A stretch of 64,000 nucleotides of DNA from Tretioscincus oriximinensis (GCA_022410635.1 JAJVDF010000230.1:1077126-1141125), one strand, 5' to 3'; numbered from the stretch's first letter, positions 47,423-59,625 are shown. Notes: generated by a model from the letters alone, not told the origin. Numbers and translations: made by a program.

Positions 47423-48301
47423 GGCTGCAGATGCATTAGGGCTAAAAACAGAAATGAAAGCGCTTTAGAAATCTCCAAAGCCAGTCTGAATGTCAAATCT
47501 CCAGCTGTTTCCAGACCTATTTCAATGTCCACACAGAACACCTGGTGACATTGGATCCCATCGTTCCACCTAGCTGCTCTGTCCACAGCTGCTGGGTGAT
47601 TCCTCCCCCTCCCCCTATTTCTTCCAGCAACCTGGCTGTGCTCAGGGTCTTGAGGCCACTACTCCACTCCCTGAGCAGAGAAAAGTGAAGAAACCTTTTT
47701 CTCTGCTCAGGAGGTGGGTGGAGAGGAGGGTTCAACCGAACTCCAGCTGGGTCACTTCCCTTCCTGTTGTCAGCCCAAAGCTCCTCCCTCCCTGAAAGAA
47801 GGAATGGGGGAAGTGACAGCTGTTGCTGGGAACGGAGTAGCCTCATCAGAGGTTAGTGCAGGTGGCAGAGTTGCTGTGCACGGTGACCCTGTATGTTCTT
47901 GCTAAAAATAAAAATAATGAGATCAAGGTTGGTTACTTCAACAGGAGTTAGGAGAAACTGGCAGAAAATATTANATAAGCAGCAACCCAGCCCAGGAATG
48001 CTCCCTTTCACCATTGGCTGGGGTGACTGTTACATCACAGATCAGCATGAATCTGAAGTGGGAGCACCCGCACAAAGGAGAGTGGAGACAGGGATTTCTG
48101 TAACCGGAGTAGAATTAACGCAAATGGCGAAAAGCAGCAGTGGCATCGGGTTTTGATAAAGAGCTCCATAGCAGAAATGTGTGGTGTACATACTGAGGAA
48201 AGCGGAAGCGCTCCACAATTGGTTTTACTGGTAACCAAATGTGCACAGAGGACACCGAATCCTCTGTTGGATCTGTTTTTTGCCCTAGTGCCTTTGCAGC
48301 C
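47423..48301. mobile_element. 879-bp GGCTGC...GCAGCC element in probable STC2 3' UTR, TSD TAA
   Basis: The left end GGCTGCAGATGCATTAGGGC, TAAAAACAGA and the reverse complement of the right end GGCTGCAAAGGCACTAGGGC, AAAAAACAGA form a roughly 30-bp terminal inverted repeat. The 3-bp flank TAA is present on both sides (47420-47422 and 48302-48304). TIRs with a 3-bp TAA duplication fit PIF/Harbinger-type elements. There is no transposase frame, so it is non-autonomous. Its ends are related to the element at 59678-60551. An internal hairpin lies at 47671-47710. Confidence 0.7.
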
Positions 48302-49061
48302 TAAGATCAGCGTTTAGATCATACACCTTAAGTGTCTCCAGTACTGATCTAGATGGCACCCTACTGACTTTTTCTCTGAGAAATAATTAAATGGTTTTAG
48401 TTGGCCCTGTTCATGGCAGTCCCTTGTTCAGCGCTTCTGCAAAATATTCCTGGCTTTGTTCTGCAAGGTGCTTTCCAAACATCAGTGGCGGTACACTACA
48501 GCTTGATTAGACATGCAGTTCTACTTTGTAAATCTTCCTTTGTTTTCTTGTTCAATCTGAAATCAGGATCATGACGTCTGAAAGATTGCAAATAACGTGC
48601 TGTAAGGCTGACAATGTATGCAGAGTGTCAAGAGAAATGGAAATGAAAAGAAAAAGTAACACAAGTAACGTGTAACAGTTTAATCAAGCCAGCGAAGAGC
48701 AAAAAAATTAACCTCGGCACCTGAGCCCAAGTTGTAACTAGGTTCTGCTAGACATGCTTGGAGAGCAATTTATGCTGACAGGGTTTAGCATAACTATATG
48801 CCGTATTTCCTTTTATATCTTGTTAATCATTCATTAACTAAGGTCATTCAGAAGGCAATATTAGAAAGAAAACCTTACAGAAGCAGCCCTTAGCCAGTGG
48901 AAGCAGTAGCCTTTTCTGGAAGATGGAGATGCTTTCTAGGGGTAGCATTGACCATTCTCCCTCTTGAAAGAAAGATGGCCTCACCAAATGACACCCCAAT
49001 TTAAAGGCTAGTTATTGACCTAAATCTCTCTTTTAGCTTCTCCTGACTGCCATGACAAAAA

Positions 49062-49302
49062 GCCTCCTGTCCTGTGTATGCAGAACCAGCTTTGCACTAA
49101 GTGGCAAACCTATACCTATTGAGAGAGGGGTTTTGATGATGCAGCTCCCAATGAAATAAAAAAAAGAATGAAGTGGTCATTCTATATTCATTTTTTTATT
49201 TTATTGGGAGCCACATCATGAAAGCCCTTCTCAATAAGTATGCGTTTGCCACTTAGTGCAAAGCTGGTTTTGCATACACAGAAGGACAGAATGCAGGAGG
49301 TT
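49062..49302. mobile_element. Hairpin element, ~112-bp arms, in probable STC2 3' UTR
   Basis: The left arm (about 49062-49172) and right arm (about 49187-49302) are reverse complements with few differences. Both carry ACCAGCTTTGCACTAAGTGG, CAAAC. The loop is about 14 bases. No terminal target duplication was recognised. It is a foldback/MITE-like insertion or an inverted duplication. Confidence 0.85.
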
Positions 49303-49592
49303 TTATCAGCATAAATAGATATAATCAGGCCCCCATTTTTTGCATTTAACCTTAGGTGTGTCTTCCATTAGAAGCATAATTTTCTAATGAGAACCAAAAT
49401 CATAACAGTGAATTTCAATAAATCATTTTTGCAGGCCTAACACTTCCTTCATTTCTAGGTGGCTAGCTTATGGACAAGGAGTATCATTTTCAGAAAGCAG
49501 GATAGGATATTATCTAAGGCCTGATTTTGTTTTTCCTCTGTGTGAAAATTGGATGTATGTGTGTCACCTACTGATTCCACATTTTCTTTTAT

Positions 49593-49600
49593 TGTAAATA
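49593..49600 (+). promoter_or_regulatory. Pumilio response element-like TGTAAATA
   Basis: A perfect match to the PUF-family consensus UGUANAUA. It lies about 70 bases before the favoured polyadenylation signal, in AT-rich sequence. A short motif can occur by chance. Confidence 0.4.
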
Positions 49601-49667
49601 TTGAACATTTCTATTTATTATATTTTCTTCATTTAAAAATCTGCACACTGCTGGCTAAGGTAATTTA

Positions 49668-49677
49668 AATAAATAAA
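49668..49677 (+). terminator. STC2: Candidate STC2 polyadenylation signal (overlapping AATAAA x2)
   Basis: AATAAATAAA is followed within about 20-30 bases by a GT-rich element. It is the best placed signal after the stop codon, but the TAAATAAA string also resembles retroposon tails. Confidence 0.4.
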
Positions 49678-49720
49678 TGTCAGGACCCGTGTTGTATATA
49701 TTCATGCCACTAGTACATTT

Positions 49721-50497
49721 TGTTATTGTTTAAAGCAAGGGAAATTTTTATATGCTCCTAAATGTTATTGACAGCATAAATCATTTATTTATTGTTAACT
49801 TTCATTTCTAACAGATACAAGTGCATTTAACCTGATAGTTTTGTCACGACATCTGTATAGCCTTACTTCTCCGAAAACTGAAAATAAAAAACAGCTGTCC
49901 ATTCAAGGAACCAATACTATTTTAACCTACAAAGTTCTATATTTGCTGTCATCAAAGGCTTTTACTTAAGATGTAGTTCTATAATTCTTTACTCAAATGC
50001 ATGTAGGTGTTCACTTCCAGCCTTTAATCTTACTCAGTCCAATTCAATATTAAAATGTATATTTTAAAATCATGTTTCAAATCGGTATATATAATACTTT
50101 GCATTAAGGAGAACTTGAAATTGTATATATATCAATATATACGTTGGCATTAGTAAAGCACATAGTGACTCTGCCAGGCTAGTACAATGTACTTACATCC
50201 ATATCACTTCTGCCTTGACGTTAACATTCATTTCATAAAAAGATCCAGATCCTGTAGGACTCAATCCTATAAATTAGGAAATCTGGAAGAGCAACTTCAG
50301 AATCAGACAATAAAAACTAGTATACTCTTCAGAAAAAAGTACCTCAAACACAAGAACCTTGGACACATATGGCAATCTCAACATAGCCCTGGGATAATCC
50401 TGGGCTTTATACTCTGTCTGGATGCAGCCTCAGATTGGAGTGGCTTTAATGCTCAAAATATTAGCAAGTGGGAGTGGAAATAAACCTGTACACAAAT
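49721..50497. other. STC2 3' flank, nothing recognised
   Basis: AT-rich sequence, possibly still transcribed if polyadenylation occurs further downstream. No supported feature. Confidence 0.35.
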
Positions 50498-50836
50498 CCA
50501 GTATGGAGGCCCCAACAAATCATACTGCAAAGCGGTTGTGTCATATGCAAATGCGCACAAAGTGTGTGTGAAATTTTGACATCTCTCCCAGAGGGCAGAA
50601 GCAGAAGTGATGTCAAAAAGAGTATGGCTTGATGTCACTTTTGGGGGCGGGACCAGAAGAAACCTGTCATCACTTTTATGGGGACCAGAAAAATGGCTTA
50701 TATGTCACTTCCATATAAGAAAGCANCACTTCTGCATTAGAAAGCAGAAGGGCCACTTACCTTTCAAGGATGCTCATTTTTATACATCCTACCCATATGA
50801 CCTGACCACTGCGTGCATGATAATTATCATATGGAT
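50498..50836 (+). repeat. ~340-bp dispersed repeat, copy 1
   Basis: It begins CCAGTATGGAGGCCCCAACA. Internally it repeats a GATGTCACTTYYGGGG...GGACCAGAA unit about three times, and it ends GATAATTATCATATGGAT. The inverse copy is at 56035-56363. Autonomous coding is absent, and the class is unknown. Confidence 0.8.
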
Positions 50837-53799
50837 AGGCTAATATGCTAATTAAGTTTACTTTCATTACTCCTATGCCTTCTAATGACTCTGCATATTT
50901 TTTCTTTATGCAGAGAAATTGTGCAACTTTTCAATTGCAAAAGAACAAGTTCCCAGAACAATGAAAAGACTAAGGGAAAAAAGGAAACATATGGGGAGAA
51001 GGACTCATGCAACTGTGCTGGAAAAGATCCCTAGGAGCAGAAGTGTGTGCATTTCTGTGTAAAAGATTTAAACCACTAGGCTGTATTTAACATGTGCTGC
51101 TCTTTTGCAAGCATTCTTTGTAAGGAAAGTGGAAAAATGGCAGCTAATTGACAGTTCTTTAATGACCACAGGGCACTTCTGAGTTGGATCATGGTAAAAT
51201 CTACAAAGTGTTATAGTTTCTCCTGCATTTATTCACATTTCACACAACTTCTGTTTAACAACCTAAGTCTTGTGTCTAAAAGCTCTACTAGGCTAAAAGC
51301 ACAATAAACCAATTAACATATGGAAGGAATATTTGTGTTTATAGAACTGGAGGCATCTACCAAAAATGACTCTGCTTTCTATACTTCAAAAAAAGAGGTG
51401 GGTGGATTAGGCTACTTTTCAAATATGATCACATCGTTTTGCCATGAATGGACATACCAAATCCCAAGGTTCTTGTCTTCCTTTACAAGAGAGATATTCC
51501 ATAACTGACTGAAGGTGCCAAACCAAAGAGTTAAACCAGAGCCCTCATTTATCTTGGCCAGAAATATGGTCTTGAATAGCATGGTATGTTGCCAGTAAAC
51601 TGGACTATAGATACAACTCAAAAGTTAGAAGGGTTGGTTTGGAGTTCACAGTGTTCCAAGGATTAAGTTAACAAAACACCTTTTCTTAAATATGAAGGAT
51701 TTAGGTGGTTTCTCAGTCCTTGGGGGAGTTCCATGACACCTTGTAGCCCCTAAAATTCCTGAAATTCTCTCTTTGAGGAATAACACAAAGACACAGAAGG
51801 AAAGAAGCCTGAATTTTAGTAGAACAGCAAATCCTGGGATTGAAAAACAAAACAATCCTTCTCCAAGCCAAGTCTGAATTCTCTCTAAAGTCAACAATCA
51901 GCATAAGCAAGAAGAATGCCTTGCTGCATCTGACATATTATTTTCAGACCTGTCAGCTGGGGCTGTTTAAAAAGAGAAATATGGAGTGGAATTATAAACG
52001 ATATGGCCTGTGCCCTACAGCATGCTGCTGAGAACACACATTATTAATGCCTTTGTTTTCTGCAATTTTTTTAAAACTAATCCAGTTTAAACCTTTGGAT
52101 GAGAGAGGCCTTTGAAAGCTTAAGCTTAATGTGTAACAAAGTTTAACCTGCCATGTTCTAGCTTAACATCTATTGCCCAGCCACATCTTATGCACAGTCC
52201 TTTTAAAAATTAGTTTTAATCATTTGATTTTTTTAAAAAGTGTTTTTTGTCACATATATGATGACAGAACTTAGTAGGAAACAGTCCTTGACCGAGCTAA
52301 AGATTTTTGTAGCAAAAGATAAGCCTGGTCTCTTTCCCATGCACAGTTATTCTGACTCTTAGGCTGCTCTTTTGTAAATCATGACAAAGTGAAGCAGGTT
52401 CAGAATTTATCAGAAATCAGGAGGAACACTTGCTTTACACATTAAGAACAGCATGATGACCCTTGTAGTGCTATTTTTATATGGCAGTGTATGCCTCCAC
52501 CCATGAACACTGATGCTGCAATCCTGATTAGCAAAGGAGGAAGGCATGTTATCTCCCCATTTCCACTGTCAAGATCATGCTAGAGAAAAGGCCTCCCCTC
52601 ATTCTGCACCTTAACTCTTGAGTTCAGATGTGATCTCCCAATTTTGGGGGGAAGAGGCTGTGAGATGGAGGTGTCATATTCATTGATTCAACATTGATTC
52701 GATATGGACAGTTAGTCCAGAAGTTAGGGTTTCACAATTAGCTTCTAGAATTCTTAGATCTTCATGTTATTCTGGACCTATGATGTCCTAATCCCTGTTG
52801 GTCTGATCTGGCTACATTAAGCAGGCAGTGATCAGATCAGGAGGCCCCGTTCAGTATCACTAATAGAGGGTTTTCACATTCCTCTCAAATTTGGGATTAC
52901 TAGAGCGTGCACTTAAATATTGTGCCATAACACAACATCAAAATGTACGGCCCAGATACTCCATGTCTAGGAACCTTTGTAGGAACTCTAAGAGGCACCA
53001 AAGCTTTTGTGGTTGCTTGAACAGCACCATTGCGCAGGTGAAGCTATTCTAGGTTATCTTTTTCCATGGTTAGGATCATTGGGTTTAACAGTGCAAAAAG
53101 ACTAATAATGGAATGGTGATGTTTCTCCTCACAAAAGGTAGTCCTCTCCTTTGAAAGGATTATTAAAACATTATATCACATGTGCCTAACTTTAATAATC
53201 AAACAACAATTTAACTTTGCTGGTGTAAGGTCTCATATTGCTTAAGACATGATATATACTGTAAATCCAAACCTTCTGACAGAGAACTGGGAAGAATAAC
53301 TCAAGCATTTGAAGGTGAGGTATTATGCACAACCCACGAGGAACTGGAATCGTGACCTCTTACAGAGTTTTACAACCATAGTTCTAAATTAAAAGATCTT
53401 CTACAAAATACCAAGAATTCTTACTAAAAAACAGTGGTTTGTAAGGGAACTGGATCTGGAATTAAAAACAGAGGGTGTGTTCCTTAAAAACATTGCAGTA
53501 CAGTTTTTGAAATCAACTGTTCACTCAAATTTCAAAAAGAATGACTGAATCAACAGGAGACAATAATAGTCCTGAGTTTAATAGGCCAATCTGAATTAGC
53601 ATTCATTTGTACATTCATCCCACCTATACCTTCCCACTGGGCCTGTCTAATGCAGATCCATTGATTTCGATTTCACAATGCCTTACCAATTGCACCTCCA
53701 GGCTTCTACTAAAAACGATAAATTCCAGGGCTCCACCTGTTTCTGAATTAGGAGAGGATTAATCACAAGCGGGAAAATGGCAGTATCTTAGGCTGACGA
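50837..53799. other. Intergenic, nothing recognised
   Basis: This is about 3 kb of AT-rich non-coding sequence. No gene and no matched repeat were found. An AATAAA at about 51303 could serve a longer STC2 transcript. Confidence 0.35.
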
Positions 53800-54620
53800 G
53801 ATGACCCCTTTTTTGGGGGGGAACCCAGTTTTGAGGTGTCTACCCCGCCTTTCTGGAGGGGGAGGAATTTCCCCATTTTTGCTGAGGAAAAATAATTTAA
53901 AGAAAATTCACTACACCACCACTAGGAGGCTTTGGTAAATGGGGCCAGCTCCTGAAGGCACCCTCCCCACAGTAAAAATTAAAAATCACACACTGAATAT
54001 TTCTCACACACTTTGAAAAATTTCTCACATGCTTCGCTGATTTCTCAGAAGAGGATTTCGGAGGTGTATGCATGTTGGTGGGTGATTTGCATATTCATTA
54101 ATATGCAAATTAGCATATTTATTAATTGCCCCAGTTTGGGCCTCAGAAAATTTGATCAGTCTTGCGCAGGGAAAGGCAAACTGCAACTTGGGAGCCAGTA
54201 CAAAATGGCAAAATTTGGGGGGCCAAGGGCCATTTTGTGGCCACATCCCCTTCCCAGGGTGACTTGTGGCCCACATGGCCATGCCCTTTCCAAGCTCCTC
54301 CCCCTTCCCAACCCTGGACTCTGCTTGCCTGCCTCTTCAGGGCATGGTGTGCCACTGCTGGTCAGATGGAGGCCACCTCTGGGCAAGGGGTCGGGAGTGC
54401 CTGACGGGTGTGCGACGCACCACAAACAGCAGTTTCCGGACTGCTGTTGGCGGCACACAGCACATCTGGATGATGCTGTGATGCACTGCCAACAGCAGGT
54501 TCAGACTGCTGTTGGCATGTGCGCATTTTTAGGCCTCCTGGTCAGTGGAAGAGCCACATTCAAGGGGNCAATTTTTTTCCATTGTTCAGACTGACGATAC
54601 TGAAAATGGTTTAAAGTAAA
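53800..54620. repeat. GC-richer repeat-like block with internal inverted motifs
   Basis: It contains G/C runs, an octamer palindrome (ATTTGCAT/ATGCAAAT at 54085-54110), and repeated CAGCAGTTTCCGGACTGCTG and CAACAGCAGGTTCAGACTGC. It ends in TAAAGGTGTGACCACAGCCC, the inverse of the 145-bp element terminus (GGNCNTGGTCACAC). A 193-codon open frame (54013-54594) has no domain. It is probably a degenerate DNA element. Confidence 0.4.
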
Positions 54621-56034
54621 GGTGTGACCACAGCCCAAGCGTCAACTATGATTTATTGGTAGCTGGCAACAATTAGAGGAGATGCTAAGGAGCTTTCCTT
54701 TCATGCAAGCTCCAATTTTCCTTGTCCTGTTTAAAGGGATATACTTCTCTAACTATTTGGCATTTTGATTGTACTAGTTATACCCTATTCATAGCATTTC
54801 TAGGAGGAATATAGACATTTAAAGATTTCAATTTTTTTTTATAAAAAGGACAAAGTAGATTTACCACATAAAGTCTGGCATAAAACGTTGCATATTTAAC
54901 AGATGTGAAAAAAGAATTCCCCCAGATGTTTGTCGGCATTATAAATTGCACCTGCTGAAAATTTCTCTCTTCATTGCAATTAAAAGTGCAAAGTTCTATC
55001 TCAATTTTTATGTGAGTAATCCACATGTGTTATAAAGGCCATATTTTGATACTTATTTTTTTCTTTTTTAAGGAAATTGCAGTCCTAATAAAGCCAATCT
55101 GTTAAAAAGAGAAAAAATCCTTGTCTTCCTCACGTGTAAAATTTTAAAATAGACAGTTCCTTTTCTGTGATGGGAACAGGCTAGAGATAGAAGTGGAGGA
55201 GGAAATAGGTGGCTCAGTGCAAACATAGCAAAAGAAGAATGTGTTGATTAGACTAAACATGAGTGGGCTGGCCCCAATCGAGGCAACGTGCATCACTGAT
55301 TTTTAAAGGAAATGGAAGTATTTTTAGCTCAGTTCTCTCTCTGCTGACAGATCCAGTTCCCGGGGATAGTCACAGGAAAGAAGTTGAATATAACACCATA
55401 CCAATGGCGGCTGGTGCACTTTGAGACTGGGGGAGGCGCATGACCAAGACTGGAGAAAGCTCCCTTCTTCCAGCCTCAGTTCTCCATTGCTTTCTATGAA
55501 GATTTTATCATTTATTTTAATCTCTGAGTGTTCGCCGGACCCTACGAACCCAGAGGCAAGCTGCCATTGCACCATACCTCAGGCTGCACAGGCCAGAGAC
55601 ATGCAGACAATACAACTGTGCTTGCACGGGATGTAGAGAAACATTGGGAAAGGAATCTCAAAAGGTATAACTTCAAAAAGAGTCTGTTACAGCATGGGAT
55701 TATTGTACATTTCCTTAGACTAGAAAGTAAATATTTAATTAAAAAAAATCCTTTGTCTCACTTTTTACAGTTGAGATAAAAATAGTATCTTCTTCCTTAC
55801 CCCTCACACAAAAAGAGATCCTCCAAGATGCAGTATACTGAGTACGTGGATTTTCTTGCTTGCCAAATGTACTTTTTCTCCATTTCTCTGGAACCTGTAG
55901 CAGACAAGAGAACAGTTATCTCTTTCATAGCATAATTACAGTTACAATAAAGATTCAATTATAGTCTAAAAATAATTAACTTTGTTTAATGGGAGTTCTC
56001 CAAAAAGCAAACATTGCTTTCACTCTCATTTTGG
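54621..56034. other. Intergenic, nothing recognised
   Basis: Non-coding AT-rich sequence. No supported gene or repeat. Confidence 0.35.
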
Positions 56035-56363
56035 GATCCGTATGATAATTATCATTCACATAGAGGTCGGATCAACTGGGTATGATGTATAAATATGAGC
56101 ATCCTTGAATGGTAGGTGTCCTTTTGCTTTCTCTTCTAATATGGAAGTGATGTCAAGCCCCACCCAGTTTTCCAGTCCCGGCCCTAGAAGTGACATCACT
56201 CCCCCTCCTTTTTAACATCATTTCTGGTCCCATTCCCCAGAAGTGATATCAAGCCCCATCTATTTTATGACATCATGCCCAGGAGTACCACCAAAATTTT
56301 GCACACATGCTTGCATATGACGCACCCCTTCCACAGTATGATCCGTTGGGGCCTTTATACTGG
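56035..56363 (-). repeat. ~340-bp dispersed repeat, copy 2 (inverted)
   Basis: The reverse complement matches 50498-50836 over its length: CCAGTATAAAGGCCCCAACG, then GCGTCATATGCAAGCATGTG, and AAGGATGCTCATATTTATAC near the far end. The two copies face each other across 5.2 kb of STC2 3' flank. Confidence 0.8.
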
Positions 56364-56379
56364 ATTGCTGTACGATTTT

Positions 56380-56575
56380 GCATATCTCAGTAGTAATTCA
56401 AGCAGCCTGGAAAGCAGAGGGTTGCTGGTTCATTTCCCAGCCTTTCCCTGAAAGTAGGCAACGGGAAAACCATTTCTACAAGAAAGCCTCTGCAATCAAA
56501 CAGAAACCAGGTGCAACTTGTGGTACCCACCAACAAAACCATTGCAAATATACATTATCCTTCCACTACATAATA
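56380..56575 (+). mobile_element. tRNA-derived SINE
   Basis: ATATCTCAGTAGTAATTCAA, GCAGCC (A-box region) and GGGTTGCTGGTTCATTTCCC, AGCC (B-box region) precede the body AGGCAACGGGAAAACCATTT, CTACAAGAAAGCCTCTGCAA. It is the same class as the reverse copies at 10780-11060 and 30690-30845. Confidence 0.6.
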
Positions 56576-58597
56576 AGAACATGTTTGCAGATTTAAACTG
56601 TATAAATGATTGTCTTATAGTTTACTATCAGTAGTACCTATCTGGTGCCAAACTAGATAGACTGTGATCCGGTTTGACATGGCTCCTCTTGAGTTCATAC
56701 CAGCCAAATCAGAATATGAGGTCATCCGAAGCAGGCTTGCAAAAAAGATACTATGGTAGTTTTCAAGATTATTCTTGAGGTCAGGGACTGCTTGAATTAC
56801 CACTGAGCTATGTAAAATTGTGGGACCCTGTGGAATAAACTTTCAACTGATGAAAGCTTTTTCTTTATTTTGGAAATATAATAACTAAAAAATGTCTGTG
56901 CACCCTGACATTCCTCTTTGGATTGCCTTTGAGTTTTTATTATGTATATTTTAATTTCTGTGTTTGGATAATATTGCACTAATATTATAAATGTGGCCCG
57001 GGACACACCTTTGCTCCTGAACCTTCTTCAGTGCCTGATACCCACAACTATCCCCATGGGATTCCCATCATTGCAGTTCTTACGGCTAGGGAGTCAGGGG
57101 GAGATCCTTAAGGCCACCACTCTGTGTTCCCACCTGTGTGTGCGTGCATGTGTGCATGCATGCCCTGGAAGTCTGAGGGGACATGCGAGGAGGGCAGGAC
57201 TGTCAATACTAATTTACAGCTCCCACCTCATCACTAGCTGTTTCCTTTCAACCCACCCCCCACCAATGCCTAACTCCCCCTCCAAGTCTTTTCTTTGTTT
57301 TGAAAACAAACAGAGAGCATTTCAGGCAGAATAAAAGGGGAGGAGGAACAGAAAGTTAAGAGATGGCTGATTTTTTTTTAATCCTTTAGAATGCTTTTTC
57401 TTGAAACAAAAAGGAGAGTTGGAAAAGAGGGGGAAAGGCAACAGCCAATGACAGGAGAGAAACTTGGAGCTTTCACTCCTGAAGCTTCCTGGGATCTGTA
57501 GTGAAATGCACAAGATTTTCCTTCCAATTTTACTACAAATTCAGGGGAAAGAAAGGTGTGTCATCACGATTATGAGCGCGAGAAATTGTGAGGAATGTAA
57601 AGGTATGACCTGTTTGCTCTAAATACAAAATTGATTTGTACAGATGGGGTAGGCATTTAGTTGTCTTAACTTGGGACAACTCCAGTTTTTATAGTATTAT
57701 TATCACTATTAAGAGGAAGGGAAAATATTATTCTAAAAAGAAACATTTGGTGATGCTATTAAACTGCAGGAAATTGCAACTGCAGTCTCTCTCCATTATT
57801 TGTATTTTAATCCTTTGAATAATATATCATGATTTCATTTGATAATCACTGCCCAGTATAATTTCTATGGAGCATTTACTGCTACAGGGCTGATCCCTTT
57901 CTTTTAAGAATGATTTGTTCCCTTGTTCTCCATCGCCATCTTGCTGTAACACAGAAGACAGCGCCTTTGAACTAAGAGTCCACCATTAGGTGTAATTGTT
58001 CACTGTTTTAAAATATACCATTTAAAATGAAATGCAAAAATAATCCAAGTTAAGCNTGTGATGGCTAGATGCAGGATACAGCCTAACTTGATGAAGTTCT
58101 TGAAAGTATTCTTGATTAGAAGAATTGTCAAACCAAATTCAAGTTTAAAGAAAAGGCACTATGAAGAATTACATATACATGGAAGTGATGTGGCTCAAGT
58201 CTACATGTCATGGCATAAATACGTACCATGCCTAAACACCTCAGAAGTAGGTAATGGAAGTGATATGCAAGGGTCCCTATTGCATAGTGTACCTTTATGT
58301 GGCATGCCATTTCAAAAGGGGCAAGCCAGCACCATAACTAGTAAAATATATTTTGAAGAGCAGTATTATAAAAGATATAACAGTTCTGCTCAGGAATAGA
58401 TCAGCTCTATGTCCATGTTCTCATTGGGTCAATAGGCCAAGCCATTAAACTGTCCAGAACCATTTACCCTATAGATCAGACAATTGCAACCACGCCTCCC
58501 AGTAGACTGGTTCCACTGCACTAGATGAAGTGTTGGACTCAGCTACAGTACAAAACTGGCACTGTAGCTCACCCTAGGCGTGGATCAGTTGTAAGCA
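56576..58597. other. Intergenic, nothing recognised
   Basis: Non-coding sequence. A 113-codon open frame at 58058-58399 has no motif or splice context that would support a gene. Confidence 0.35.
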
Positions 58598-58970
58598 GGC
58601 TGTGTGCACACGACGACCCAAAAAACAGGAATAAAGCTATATTTTGGAATATAGCAATTGCATGCACGCTTACGTCCCCCTGCCTGCTTTCAGGGGCTGC
58701 TGCTGCCATCGGTGGAGGATCGTCACCATCGGTTTGCCTCCTCCTCGAAGCCAAATCATCTCCAGTCAGCAGCAGCTCCCGAAAGCAGGCAGAGGTGTGG
58801 CTGGGATGGAAATTCTGCCAAAGCAAGAGGTGGAGGCGGCCGTGTACTACTGGCCCCATCCACACGTAGCCTAGCTCCGAGTCACATCTTGGGGCAGAGC
58901 TTGGCCATCCACATGCCACTATAGTCATCTNGCTCCCATTGAGGGAAAAATTTGCTGTGTGCACACAGCC
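58598..58970 (+). mobile_element. 373-bp GGCTGTGTGCACAC-ended element
   Basis: Perfect 14-bp terminal inverted repeats (GGCTGTGTGCACAC ... GTGTGCACACAGCC) enclose the module AGCTATATTTTGGAATATAG, then GGGGCTGCTGCTGCCATCGG, TGGAGG. GGGGCAGAGCTTGGCCATCC, ACATGCCA follows. These modules recur in reverse order at 60200-60551. The flanking triplets are GCA and GAA, a possible decayed 3-bp duplication. No transposase is present. Confidence 0.75.
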
Positions 58971-59625
58971 GAAACATTCCAAGAGTAGACCAGAGACTCA
59001 TGTGCAAACAGCACACAGATTTTGCCAGGTATCCAGAAGTGCTTCTGGGTGCTGGTTAAAAACATTCAAAACTGCTGATTGGGACTATCAAGAAATTCTG
59101 TCCCCATTTCACAAAGCTTAGCTAAGATGAACCATCCACAATGTGGATAGCTTTTAGTACACATTAGGGGCATCCCAGATCACTGAAGTCCAAGTAGCCT
59201 GAATCAAGCCAGACATGGTATAAGTTAGACTGTGAAGTATGACAAAGATCTAAGAAGAGTTTGGATAGTTTTGAAAATCCTGATCAATGTATAGAAAGGC
59301 TTGGGAAAATGAATAAGAGGGATCTANAGTTCAAGAAAGGTAATGAAAATAAAAATGAAGTTTCAAAAAGTATATCTCATACAAATTCATTGTTAAGGTA
59401 ACTACTTGAATTTCTGACAACAGTTTTGACTGGCACACTTTTTCTGGACGAGGGGAATAGCACACTATTTTTATTTAATAGTAGTACCTTTTTTCTTTGA
59501 AATTTCCTAAAGACTTTTTAGCCATCAATTGTCCGTGTGTCATCACACACAAACACGGGCACTGTGGGATTGTCTGTAAGTACCTCAAGGTAAGTCTAAA
59601 GCAAATAGACTTTAGCTGGTGGTAA
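58971..59625. other. Intergenic, nothing recognised
   Basis: Non-coding flank between two elements of the same family. No supported gene. Confidence 0.35.

Larger units (their letters stand above)
47069..49720 (+). other. STC2: Probable STC2 3' UTR
   Basis: The region follows the stop codon. The strongest polyadenylation candidate is a pair of overlapping AATAAA hexamers at 49668-49677, followed by a GT-rich CCCGTGTTGTATATATTC stretch. A perfect Pumilio-type motif TGTAAATA lies at 49593-49600, and TATTTATTA is next to it. Weaker AATAAA signals at about 49418 and 51303 are alternatives. The region holds two inserted elements (47423-48301 and 49062-49302). The extent is inferred; no transcript is available. 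Confidence 0.5.

Noticed and set aside
54013..54594. 193-codon open frame
   Set aside because: It sits in a repeat-like block with inverted motifs, no known domain and an N base. No splice or promoter context supports it.
58058..58399. 113-codon open frame
   Set aside because: No motif, no neighbouring exon pattern, ordinary AT-rich composition.
58569..58982. 137-codon reverse open frame
   Set aside because: It lies wholly within a terminal-inverted-repeat element that shows no transposase features.
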